A stretch of 29,119 nt of DNA from CAZMJP01 sp964566895 (lineage in GTDB: Bacteria; Patescibacteriota; Patescibacteriia; UBA2591; UBA6264), in contig CAZMJP010000009.1 in NCBI GenBank assembly GCA_964566895.1, positions 1-29,119 of the forward strand, given 5' to 3'. The notes below the pieces were generated by a model, which saw nothing but the letters and a program-made list of their open reading frames with translations, did no database searches and was not told where the DNA came from. This document shows, one piece after another, positions 15,358 to 22,088 of the stretch (positions are counted from its first letter, which is position 1; each line of letters begins with the position of its first letter). The position numbers and the translations under genes are program-made.

Positions 15358-15879
15358 ATGGATTATTCTATTCTTAGATTGATTAACAATTTTGCCGGAC
15401 AAAAAATATGGTTGGATATATTGGGAATTATTTTTTCTGATTTTTTAATTTTTGCCATTCCCTTGATTATTATTTTGGTTTATTTCTTCTCGAAAAAGAG
15501 AAGAAAATTGTTTTTTATTTCACTGAAGATTATTTTTGCCCTTGTCTTAGTTTGTTTGATAAATTATTCACTTAAAAAAATTATTGCCCGTCCGCGCCCT
15601 TTTGTTGACCATAATGATATTTACCAGCTGGCTAAATTATTTGCCGATTTAAAAGATTTTTCATTCCCTTCCAATCACGCTGCCATTGCTTTCGTTATGG
15701 CGATTAGTGTTTTAATTGATTGGAAGAAATTTGGCCTAATTTTATTGGGTCTGGCCGTTATTGTCGGCTTGGGCAGGATTTTTGTCGGCGTTCATTATCC
15801 GACTGATGTTTTAGGCGGTATTATTACCGCTTTGGTCGCGGTCTTTTTAATAAAATTCTTGGGCAGGAGATCCGGCTGA
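15358..15879 (+). CDS. PAP2-family phosphatase, probable undecaprenyl-diphosphatase type
   Basis: The 173-residue integral membrane protein has about five or six TMs and the three-part PAP2 phosphatase signature: KKIIARPRP (K-x6-RP), SFPSNHA (the PSGH motif with N for G) and GRIFVGVHYPTD (R-x5-H-x3-D), which form the acid phosphatase active site. By family and by company with FtsB-like and Mur genes it likely dephosphorylates undecaprenyl pyrophosphate to recycle the lipid carrier (BcrC-like); lipid phosphate phosphatase activity is an alternative. It ends in TGA and is followed by a terminator. Confidence 0.88.
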   Translation: MDYSILRLINNFAGQKIWLDILGIIFSDFLIFAIPLIIILVYFFSKKRRKLFFISLKIIFALVLVCLINYSLKKIIARPRPFVDHNDIYQLAKLFADLKDFSFPSNHAAIAFVMAISVLIDWKKFGLILLGLAVIVGLGRIFVGVHYPTDVLGGIITALVAVFLIKFLGRRSG

Positions 15880-15905
15880 AAAGAGCGTAATTTAAAAATA
15901 AAAAA

Positions 15906-15936
15906 GAAAAAAGTCCCGTCATTGTCGGGATTTTTT
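15906..15936. terminator. Bidirectional Rho-independent terminator
   Basis: TCCCG (15914-15918) pairs with CGGGA (15926-15930), flanked by an A-tract on the left and T6 on the right; A-T pairs and one G-T pair extend the stem. A hairpin with A-run before and T-run after works in both directions. It can end the lepA-ftsB-PAP2 transcript from the left and the tRNA transcript from the right. Confidence 0.8.
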
Positions 15937-15946
15937 ATTTATTTAA

Positions 15947-16021
15947 TGGTAGCAGGGGCGGGGATCGGACCCGCGACGCCACGCTTATGAAGCGTGTGCT
16001 CTACCACTGAGCTACCCTGCC
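15947..16021 (-). tRNA. tRNA with CAT anticodon, probably elongator Met (or Ile2)
   Basis: A 75-nt cloverleaf with encoded CCA folds cleanly: acceptor GGCAGGG/CCCTGCT (G1-U72 wobble), D-arm GCTC-AGTGGTA-GAGC, anticodon stem CACGC/GCGTG with loop TTCATAA, T-arm GCGGG/CCCGC. The anticodon stem lacks the GGG/CCC of initiators, so it is elongator Met or a lysidine-type Ile tRNA; Met is favoured. The T-loop is TCCGATC, with C in place of the near-universal U55 (plus position 15968). Confidence 0.93.
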
Positions 16022-16061
16022 ATTGTGGTTGGGGGTCAGATTTTAATAAGAGAAAATAAGA

Positions 16062-16136
16062 TGGTAGCGGGGGCAGGACTCGAACCTGCATCCTTCGGGT
16101 TATGGGCCCGACGAGCTGCCATTGCTCTACCCCGCG
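16062..16136 (-). tRNA. Initiator tRNA-fMet (CAT)
   Basis: A 75-nt cloverleaf with encoded CCA: acceptor CGCGGGG/CCCCGCT, D-arm GAGC/GCTC, anticodon arm TCGGG-CCCATAA-CCCGA, T-arm GCAGG-TTCGAGT-CCTGC. The three G-C pairs at the base of the anticodon stem and the unpaired first position (C1 opposite U72) are initiator hallmarks; most bacteria have C1 opposite A72. Confidence 0.95.
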
Positions 16137-16147
16137 ATATTGATGTT

Positions 16148-16176
16148 ATTTTAACAATTCTAATTTTAAAAAACAA
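16148..16176 (-). promoter_or_regulatory. Possible promoter for the fMet/Met tRNA pair
   Basis: On the minus strand TTGTTT (plus 16171-16176), 17 bp, then TAAAAT (plus 16148-16153), placing the start a few bases before the fMet 5' end at 16136. In such AT-rich DNA the match could be chance; read-through from tRNA-Leu is the alternative. Confidence 0.3.
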
Positions 16177-16244
16177 GTTCCAAGGTCGCGAGATTTTATA
16201 GCATCTTGCGTTTATAGGGTCTGGAACAATTAATTTTATTCAAC

Positions 16245-16331
16245 TGGTGCCGCGGGAGAGAATCGAACTCTCATGGGTTTACACCCATACGATTTTGAGT
16301 CGTACGCGTCTGCCTATTCCGCCACCGCGGC
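16245..16331 (-). tRNA. tRNA-Leu (CAA)
   Basis: An 87-nt class II tRNA with encoded CCA: acceptor GCCGCGG/CCGCGGC, anticodon arm TACGA-CTCAAAA-TCGTA giving anticodon CAA, a long variable arm TGGGT-GTAA-ACCCA, and T-arm GAGAG-TTCGATT-CTCTC. It is the first of three minus-strand tRNAs. The remaining non-coding stretch 16332-16423 shows no further gene. Confidence 0.95.
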
Positions 16332-16423
16332 GCGTGTTTTTAGTTTAACTAAAATTTTATAATTTGCAATGGCAAAATTGATTTTCAATATCGGCTACGT
16401 TTATTTGTTTTTATTTTGTTAGT

Positions 16424-16451
16424 TTGACAAACGCTTGTTTAATGTTAAAAT
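16424..16451 (+). promoter_or_regulatory. Promoter for the Na/Pi cotransporter gene
   Basis: TTGACA (16424-16429), 16 bp, TAAAAT (16446-16451). The predicted start near 16458 leaves a leader of about 27 nt to the ATG at 16485. It points away from the tRNA cluster. No Pho-box-like direct repeat was recognised. Confidence 0.6.
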
Positions 16452-16484
16452 GTTAGAATATTGTAATTTTAGAATGGTTTTTAT

Positions 16485-18077
16485 ATGGTTCAGCAGATTA
16501 TTTTATTTTTAGCCGGATTGTCTTTTCTTATTTTTAGTCTTTTAAAATTAAGCGCCGGGATACAGCGTATTTTTAGCGTTAGAATCCGCCATTATCTTAA
16601 GAAGATAGTGAGAAGGCCGATTCAGGGCGTTTGGTTAGGGGCCGTGATAACCGCCCTTTTTCAAAGTAGTTCTGCCACAATGGTTTTAGTTGTCGGGTTA
16701 GTCAGCGCCGGTCTAATCAGTTTTTTTAATTCTCTGGGAATTATTTTGGGGGCGGGTATTGGGACAACCGTTACTTTGCAACTAGTGGTTTTAAAGGTTA
16801 CTGATATCTCGCCGCTTTTTATCATTGCCGGCGTTCTACTTTGGTTAACGGGAAAGGATAAACGAAAGGCGGTTGGCGAAGCCGTTTTTTATTTCGGCTT
16901 GTTGTTTTTTAGTTTGTTTTTAATGGGTCAAACTTTTGCGCCGTTGAGGCAGAGTCAGTCTTTTGTCAATTTACTTCAGAGCGCGGGGAATCCTTTATTA
17001 GCCGTTTTAATAAGTTTTATTTTTACCGCCATTGTTCAGGCAAGTTCCATAATTACTTCCTTGTCAATTCTTTTAGCCCAACAGGGGCTGATTACCACCG
17101 AAACTGGAGTTTTGTTCGTTTTGGGAGCGAGTGTTGGAACTACCGCCACTGCCATTTTAGCGAGTATTGGGAGCGGGAGAAACGCTAAACGGACAGCCCT
17201 CTCTTATTTTGTCTTTCGTTTCTTGACCGTAGTTGTTATTCTTCTGTTTTTACCCCATTTCATCCGATTGTTGAAAACCTTGAGTCCGAATGTCGGTCAG
17301 CAGATTGTCAACGCTTATTTGGTTGAGACCATACTCTCAGTGATTATTTTTCTCCCCATTCTTAGATTTTTTTCCAAGCTGATTAAAAAGGTAATTAAAA
17401 GCGAAGAAAAAATTTTGCCTTTATGGGCGGAATATTTGGATGGGAGACTTTTACTTTCTCCTAAGGAATCCATGAAAGCGGTAAAAAAGGAACTCCATCG
17501 CGGAGTTTTATTGCTTCAGAAGATGTTTTCAAAAGCCGAAGATTTAACTTCTGAATTTCATTTTGTGAAATTGCGGGATATAATTTATCTTGAACTGGTG
17601 CTTGATAGTTTACAAAAAGAAGTAATGAAATTTTTAGACAAGGTTCCGAAAGAAAAACTGGGGGAGAGAGAAGCGATAAAATTGGTGCGATATTCGGCTA
17701 TAGTTGACGATATAGAGAGAATAGGCGATCGGATTATGAATTTGGCCAAATTGACCGAGTATAAAACCGAAGAAGGTGTTGAGTTTTCCCAGGAGGGCAA
17801 AGAAGAGATTGGAGAATTGGGGAGGAAAATAAACGAGAATATTAATGATCTTATCGCTTTGTTGGGACGAGGAGAGACTCAAAAAGCGAACGATATTATT
17901 AAAAGAGAAGAAGAAATCCGCGAGATGGCGGGAAGAGCTAAAAAAAGGCATCTGGAGCGGTTTTGTCAACGGGAGTGTTCAGTGGCTGACGGGCCAATAT
18001 TCAACGGAATTTTGATTAATTTTGAACGCATTTCCGACGATTGCGCCAAGATTGCCGATTATTATAAAAATAAATAA
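16485..18077 (+). CDS. Na/Pi cotransporter family protein with PhoU-like C-terminal domain
   Basis: The 530-residue membrane protein belongs to the NptA/PNaS family importing or exporting phosphate with sodium. The two inverted repeats carry the QSSSATMVLVVGLV motif (near 64-77) with LGAGIGTTVT, and QASSIITSLSILL with LGASVGTTATA in the second half. After about eight or nine TMs (to roughly 305) comes a soluble helical PhoU-like domain (KKELHRGVLLLQKMF; YSAIVDDIERIGDRIMNLAKL; FERISDDCAKIADYY), typical of bacterial YjbB-type members and thought to regulate transport. It has its own promoter and stands alone, facing topA tail to tail with only 30 bp between stop codons. Confidence 0.92.
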   Translation: MVQQIILFLAGLSFLIFSLLKLSAGIQRIFSVRIRHYLKKIVRRPIQGVWLGAVITALFQSSSATMVLVVGLVSAGLISFFNSLGIILGAGIGTTVTLQLVVLKVTDISPLFIIAGVLLWLTGKDKRKAVGEAVFYFGLLFFSLFLMGQTFAPLRQSQSFVNLLQSAGNPLLAVLISFIFTAIVQASSIITSLSILLAQQGLITTETGVLFVLGASVGTTATAILASIGSGRNAKRTALSYFVFRFLTVVVILLFLPHFIRLLKTLSPNVGQQIVNAYLVETILSVIIFLPILRFFSKLIKKVIKSEEKILPLWAEYLDGRLLLSPKESMKAVKKELHRGVLLLQKMFSKAEDLTSEFHFVKLRDIIYLELVLDSLQKEVMKFLDKVPKEKLGEREAIKLVRYSAIVDDIERIGDRIMNLAKLTEYKTEEGVEFSQEGKEEIGELGRKINENINDLIALLGRGETQKANDIIKREEEIREMAGRAKKRHLERFCQRECSVADGPIFNGILINFERISDDCAKIADYYKNK

Positions 18078-18107
18078 TTTTGCGGACCAAAAGCAGGCAG
18101 GAGAGAG

Positions 18108-20162
18108 TTACTCGGATAAAGGTTTTTTCCAAGTGGCAAAATCGCACTTGGGCCAGCGGGAACAGCCGTAAAAGAACCGATTTTTTTTGGTTCTTTTTTT
18201 GATAATTTCGCCTTCTCGGCATTTGGGACATTTAATTCCAAGCCCGACATTTAGTTGTTTTTGTTCAAGTGTTTTGGTATAGCGGCATTTGGGAAAACCG
18301 GAACAGGCAAGGAATTTTCCGAATCGCCCCATTTTTATAACCAGAGTTCGACCGCACTCTGGGCAGGCTTCTGTAGTTTTTTCATCTTCAAAACTTTTAA
18401 TAATTTCTTTTTCTTTTTTCTCCAAGTTTTCTTTAAAGGGTTGGTAGAAATCTCTAATCATTTTTAAATAATTAGACTGTCCGCTAGCTATTTTATCTAA
18501 GCCATCTTCTATCTGAGCGGTAAATTGGTAATCAACGATATTGGGGAAGTGTTTGGAGAGGAGATCATTGATTAAGATGCCGATTTCCGTCGGTCGGAAA
18601 CTTCCCTGTTGTTTTTGGACGTAATTTCTTTCTTGGATAGTGGAGATTATCGGCGCGTAAGTGGACGGTCGGCCAATGCCGTACTTTTCCATGGTTTTAA
18701 CTAAACTTGCCTCGGTATAGCGCGGAGGAGGTTCGGTAAAGTGCTGATTAGTGTTTATCTTTATGAGGTTTAACTTTTCTTTGATGTTTAGAGAGGGTAA
18801 ATAATTTTCAAGTTGTTTCCCTGGAAATAATTTTAACCAGCCGTCGAAATGCGTATTTGAGCCGTTGGCTCGGAGAAGATATTTACTCGAATCTTGTTTT
18901 AGAGGAATTGGATTAGCTTCAATTTCGGCATTGGTGGAGTCAATTAGAGCGGAACTCATTTGCGAGGCGATGGTCCGCCGCCAAATCAGGTCATATAATT
19001 TATATTGATTGTTATCCAGATATTTTTTGATTTTTTCCGGTTCTTTGAGACAAGATGTTGGGCGAATCGCCTCGTGAGCTTCTTGGGCCATCTTTGATTT
19101 CGTTTTATAGCGTCTGAGATTTAAATATTTTTCCCCGTATTTGTCGGTAATGAATTTTTTTGTTTCATTTAAAAATTCCTCGGCCAAATTTAAAGAATCG
19201 GTCCGATGGTAGGTAATCAATCCGACTGCTTTTTTGCCTTCCAAAGTTATCCCTTCGTAAAGCTGTTGGGCTAAAAGCATTGTTTGTTTAACGGAAAATC
19301 TCAATTCTTTATTGGCTTGTTGCTGCAAAGTGCTGGTTGTAAAAGGGGCGGGAGGCAATCTGTTGGTTTGTTTCTTATTAATATCAGAAATTTGATATTC
19401 GGATTTTTCTAAACCTTTAACAATTTCATCTGTTTGTTCTTTTGATTTTATGCCTAATTTAGGAATAGTTTTTTCTCCTATTTTAATGAGCTTGGCAGTA
19501 AAAGATTTTCGATTCGCGTTAATTCGTTGTTGAAGCTCCGCTTCAATTGACCAGTATTCTTCGGGCTTAAATTTTTCAATTTCTTTTTCTCTCTCAACAA
19601 TTAGACGAACGGCTGGCGATTGTACTCGGCCGGCCGAAAGCCCTTTAACCACTTTTTTCCAGAGCAGAGGAGAGAGCTCATAACCAACCAGACGGTCGAG
19701 AATCCGCCGCGCTTGCTGGGCATTGACCAAATTTATATCAAGAGCGCGGGGATTTTTTATTGCTTGTTTTATCGCCTCTTTGGTAATTTCGTGAAAAACA
19801 ATCCGGTAGTATTCAGGTCTATGGTTTATAGTTTTTGGTTTATGGTGCGCAGATTTTAATATTTGTGACAGGTGCCAGGCGATGGCTTCTCCTTCGCGGT
19901 CGGCATCGGTAGCGTAATAGATAGAGTTTGTTTCAGCGGCAATTTTTTTTAGATTATTGACCAGTTTTCTTTTTTTGGTGGGGATGACATACTCCGGCTG
20001 AAAATCTTGTTCGATATTGATACCCATCTTGCTTTTTGGCAAGTCGCGGATATGTCCGTTGCACGATTCAACTAAAAAATTATTACCCAAAAAATTGGAT
20101 AGAGTTTTGGCTTTAGTCGGCGATTCAACGATAATGAGGTTTACCCCGTTAGAAATTTTCAT
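18108..20162 (-). CDS. topA: DNA topoisomerase I (type IA)
   Basis: TopA relaxes negative supercoils by cutting one strand via a 5' phosphotyrosine. The 684-residue product has the TOPRIM domain (LIIVESPTKAKT with E13; TDADREGEA with D86, D88, E90), the gate domains (LVNAQQARRILDRLVGYELSPLLWKKV; GLSAGRVQSPAVRLI), catalytic Y318 in GLITYHRTDS, KYGIGRPSTYA, and two C-terminal zinc ribbons (CPECG...CSGFPKC near 600-635; CPKC...CSRWPKC near 650-680). It is shorter than the 865-residue E. coli enzyme. Residues about 104-117 (AHHKPKTINHRPE) look repeat-derived. It lies 30 bp after dprA, a pairing conserved in many bacteria. Confidence 0.97.
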   Translation of the reverse strand: MKISNGVNLIIVESPTKAKTLSNFLGNNFLVESCNGHIRDLPKSKMGINIEQDFQPEYVIPTKKRKLVNNLKKIAAETNSIYYATDADREGEAIAWHLSQILKSAHHKPKTINHRPEYYRIVFHEITKEAIKQAIKNPRALDINLVNAQQARRILDRLVGYELSPLLWKKVVKGLSAGRVQSPAVRLIVEREKEIEKFKPEEYWSIEAELQQRINANRKSFTAKLIKIGEKTIPKLGIKSKEQTDEIVKGLEKSEYQISDINKKQTNRLPPAPFTTSTLQQQANKELRFSVKQTMLLAQQLYEGITLEGKKAVGLITYHRTDSLNLAEEFLNETKKFITDKYGEKYLNLRRYKTKSKMAQEAHEAIRPTSCLKEPEKIKKYLDNNQYKLYDLIWRRTIASQMSSALIDSTNAEIEANPIPLKQDSSKYLLRANGSNTHFDGWLKLFPGKQLENYLPSLNIKEKLNLIKINTNQHFTEPPPRYTEASLVKTMEKYGIGRPSTYAPIISTIQERNYVQKQQGSFRPTEIGILINDLLSKHFPNIVDYQFTAQIEDGLDKIASGQSNYLKMIRDFYQPFKENLEKKEKEIIKSFEDEKTTEACPECGRTLVIKMGRFGKFLACSGFPKCRYTKTLEQKQLNVGLGIKCPKCREGEIIKKRTKKNRFFYGCSRWPKCDFATWKKPLSE
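18170..18200 (+). terminator. Putative terminator for the Na/Pi transcript inside topA
   Basis: AAAAGAACC (18170-18178), a ten-base loop, GGTTCTTTT (18189-18197) and further Ts to 18200 give a perfect nine-pair stem followed by a T-run on the plus strand. It lies within the 3' coding part of topA, which is on the minus strand, where it encodes KKRTKKNRFF. The stem has only three G-C pairs, so strength is uncertain. No other terminator separates the two convergent genes. Confidence 0.5.
19812..19853 (-). repeat. Repeat-like insertion translated within topA
   Basis: On the minus strand the DNA reads as near-repeats ACCATAAACC, AAAAACTATAAACC, ATAGACC and encodes SAHHKPKTINHRPE between the conserved AIAWHLSQIL and YRIVFHEIT segments, where type IA topoisomerases normally have a short variable loop. 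The ATAAACC motif resembles short intergenic repeats I associate with CPR genomes. Confidence 0.45.
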
Positions 20163-20192
20163 AAACGCATGTTTAAATTAAAAATAGTTGTT

Positions 20193-20852
20193 CTAATATA
20201 AACTGCTCAAAGTTTCCAAAATATCCTCCGGTTTGGTTACCGGTTTGGCCCCTGCTTTAATTAAGAAATGACAGCCGGCCGAATTTTCGTTATAAATGCT
20301 GCCGGGAACGACAAAAACTTCTCGTCCTTGTTCAATTGCCGCCCGGGCGGTGATTAGAGCTCCGGATTTTTCCGGGGCTTCAATAACCAAAACGCCGAGC
20401 GATAGACCGGCAATAATGCGATTGCGGGTTGGGAAGTTTTGTTTGCTTGGCCTGGTATTTGGCGGATATTCGCTGATTATCACTCCGTTTGATTTAATGA
20501 TTTCTTGGGCTAAATTTTTATTGGTCGGGGGATAAATAACGTTTAGTCCCGAGCCAAGCACGGCGACAGTTCTGCCCTTAACCTCCAAAGTTGATTGATG
20601 AGCGATACTGTCAATTCCCAAAGCCAATCCGCTGATAATAGTTAGGCCGGCTTTAGCTAAAGTCCTAACGAAATAGTTGGTTGTTTTCTTTCCGTAAGTC
20701 GAAGCCTTTCTTGTCCCGACCACGGCGAGCGGATTGTTGATTAACGATAGCTGGTCGGTTAAGTCGCCCAGAATATAGAGTTGTTTTGGCGGGTCGTAAA
20801 TTTGTTTGAGTAATTCGGGATAGTTTTTGCTGTTTAACGTAATTTTTTGCAC
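20193..20852 (-). CDS. dprA: DNA processing protein DprA (minimal form)
   Basis: DprA loads RecA on incoming single-stranded DNA during natural transformation. With a GTG start at 20852 the product has 219 residues: QKITLNSKNYPELLKQIYDPPKQLYILGDL then the Rossmann-like core with AVVGTRKASTYG, ISGLALGIDSIAHQ, GSGLNVIYP, FPTRNRIIAGLS, EKSGALITARAAIEQGREVFVVPGS and AGCHFLIKAGA. The N-terminal SAM-like and C-terminal winged-helix domains of larger DprA proteins are missing. An ATG at 20936 is in frame, but its extra residues are hydrophobic, unlike DprA, and overlap the murG promoters. It precedes topA on the same strand. Confidence 0.92.
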   Translation of the reverse strand: MQKITLNSKNYPELLKQIYDPPKQLYILGDLTDQLSLINNPLAVVGTRKASTYGKKTTNYFVRTLAKAGLTIISGLALGIDSIAHQSTLEVKGRTVAVLGSGLNVIYPPTNKNLAQEIIKSNGVIISEYPPNTRPSKQNFPTRNRIIAGLSLGVLVIEAPEKSGALITARAAIEQGREVFVVPGSIYNENSAGCHFLIKAGAKPVTKPEDILETLSSLY

Positions 20853-20880
20853 AATATTTGTGATAACATATTTAAAATTT

Positions 20881-20909
20881 TTGACAAGAACAGCTCTCCA
20901 TAATAGAAT
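20881..20909 (+). promoter_or_regulatory. Upstream murG promoter (P1)
   Basis: TTGACA (20881-20886), 17 bp, TAGAAT (20904-20909): two consensus-like boxes at ideal spacing. It lies in the divergent dprA-murG gap and would give a leader of about 75 nt before murG. Confidence 0.6.
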
Positions 20910-20929
20910 TGACAGGGGGATGAAGATTA

Positions 20930-20958
20930 TTGCCACTTCCCAAGACGTGTATTATAAT
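20930..20958 (+). promoter_or_regulatory. Proximal murG promoter (P2)
   Basis: TTGCCA (20930-20935), 17 bp, perfect TATAAT (20953-20958). The start near 20965 would leave about 26 nt to the murG ATG at 20991. It probably drives murG-murD-murC together with P1. Confidence 0.65.
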
Positions 20959-20990
20959 GATTGATAATAAATGATAAATAACTTGATGCT

Positions 20991-22073
20991 ATGCTTATTG
21001 TTTTATCCGGCGGCGGCACTGGCGGCTCAGTAACGCCAATTTTAGCCATTGCCGAAGAATTAAAAAAAATAAATCCAAGGGCGGAATTTTTGTTTATCGG
21101 CACTAAAAAGGGCGTTCCGGAAAAAGAATTGGCTGGAGCCGGGGGGATTTTTTATCAATCAATATGTTCCGGAAAGTTAAGGCGTTATTTTAGTTGGCGG
21201 AATTGTTTTGACCCTTTTTTAGTTTTATTGGGATTTTTTCAGTCTCTTTTTATAATTTTAAAATATAAGCCGGCGGCGATTGTTTCAGCCGGCGGTTTTG
21301 TCGCCGTGCCTTTATCTTGGGCTGGCTGGCTTTGTCGGACGCCGGTTTTTATTCACCAGCAAGATATTATTCCCGGCTTAGCCAATAAATTAATTACGCC
21401 CTTAGCTAAGAAAATTACGGTTAGTTTTTCTAAATCGCTAAAGGATTTTTCTAAGAGAAAAACGGTTTTGACCGGCAATCCGATTCGAACTGAAATAGCC
21501 GGAGGCGATAAAAAAAGAGCTGTTGAGAGATTTAATTTAGAGACAAATTTGCCAACCCTGCTGGTTGTCGGTGGCGGTACGGGCGCTAAAAAAATAAACG
21601 AATTAATCTATGAGATAGCGCCGGAATTGGTGAAACTCTGTCAGGTTATCCATCTCACCGGCAGGCAGAAACCCGAAATCTCAAATCTTAAACCTGAAAT
21701 TCCCCTTCGCTATCACCAATATCAGTTTTTAAACGAAGAAATGCCTGATGCTTTGGCTGCAGCTGATTTAGTAGTCAGCCGGGCCGGGATGGGTTTTTTG
21801 ACTGAACTGGCCAGTTTAGGCAAACCAACTATTTTAATTCCCATCCAGGGTTCTCATCAGGAACTCAATGCTCGACATTTTGCCGGGCGAAAAGCGGTTA
21901 TTCTGATGGAACCGAAAGATTTAACTTCGCCGATTTTATTGGAAAAAATCCGTCAGTTAATTTTTTCGCCTGATGAGCGTTCAATTTTATCTCTTAATAT
22001 CTCAAGATTGGCTTATCCTGGAGCAGCCAAAAAAATAGCCGGAATAATTTTAGAAAATATAAGATTGTTTTAG
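20991..22073 (+). CDS. murG: UDP-GlcNAc:lipid I N-acetylglucosaminyltransferase MurG
   Basis: MurG is the peripheral membrane GT-B enzyme that converts lipid I to lipid II. The 360-residue product has the N-terminal glycine loop GGGTGGSVTP (7-16), a second one in GGFVAVPLSWAGW, HQQDIIPGLANKL, TGNPIR, VVGGGTGAKKIN, and the donor-binding SRAGMGFLTELASLGKPTILIPI with SHQELNAR. In most MurG proteins the first loop is GGTGGHV; here His is replaced by S13, as I recall for some CPR homologues. The segment KPEISNLKPEIPL (about 227-239) is encoded by repeat-like DNA. It is followed by murD after 15 bp. Confidence 0.95.
   Translation: MLIVLSGGGTGGSVTPILAIAEELKKINPRAEFLFIGTKKGVPEKELAGAGGIFYQSICSGKLRRYFSWRNCFDPFLVLLGFFQSLFIILKYKPAAIVSAGGFVAVPLSWAGWLCRTPVFIHQQDIIPGLANKLITPLAKKITVSFSKSLKDFSKRKTVLTGNPIRTEIAGGDKKRAVERFNLETNLPTLLVVGGGTGAKKINELIYEIAPELVKLCQVIHLTGRQKPEISNLKPEIPLRYHQYQFLNEEMPDALAAADLVVSRAGMGFLTELASLGKPTILIPIQGSHQELNARHFAGRKAVILMEPKDLTSPILLEKIRQLIFSPDERSILSLNISRLAYPGAAKKIAGIILENIRLF
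21669..21706 (+). repeat. Repeat-like tract translated within murG
   Basis: Units CCCGAAATCT, CAAATCTTAA and CCTGAAATTCC encode KPEISNLKPEIP in a loop of the C-terminal domain that is normally variable. The DNA pattern matches the AAATC-type repeats seen between genes near 25770 and 26300. Confidence 0.4.
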
Positions 22074-22088
22074 GATTAACACAGAAAA

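Noticed and set aside
20853..20936. Longer DprA start at ATG 20936
   Set aside because: It would add a hydrophobic N-terminus unlike DprA and overlap both murG promoters. The GTG at 20852 gives the normal QKITLNSKNYPELL start.
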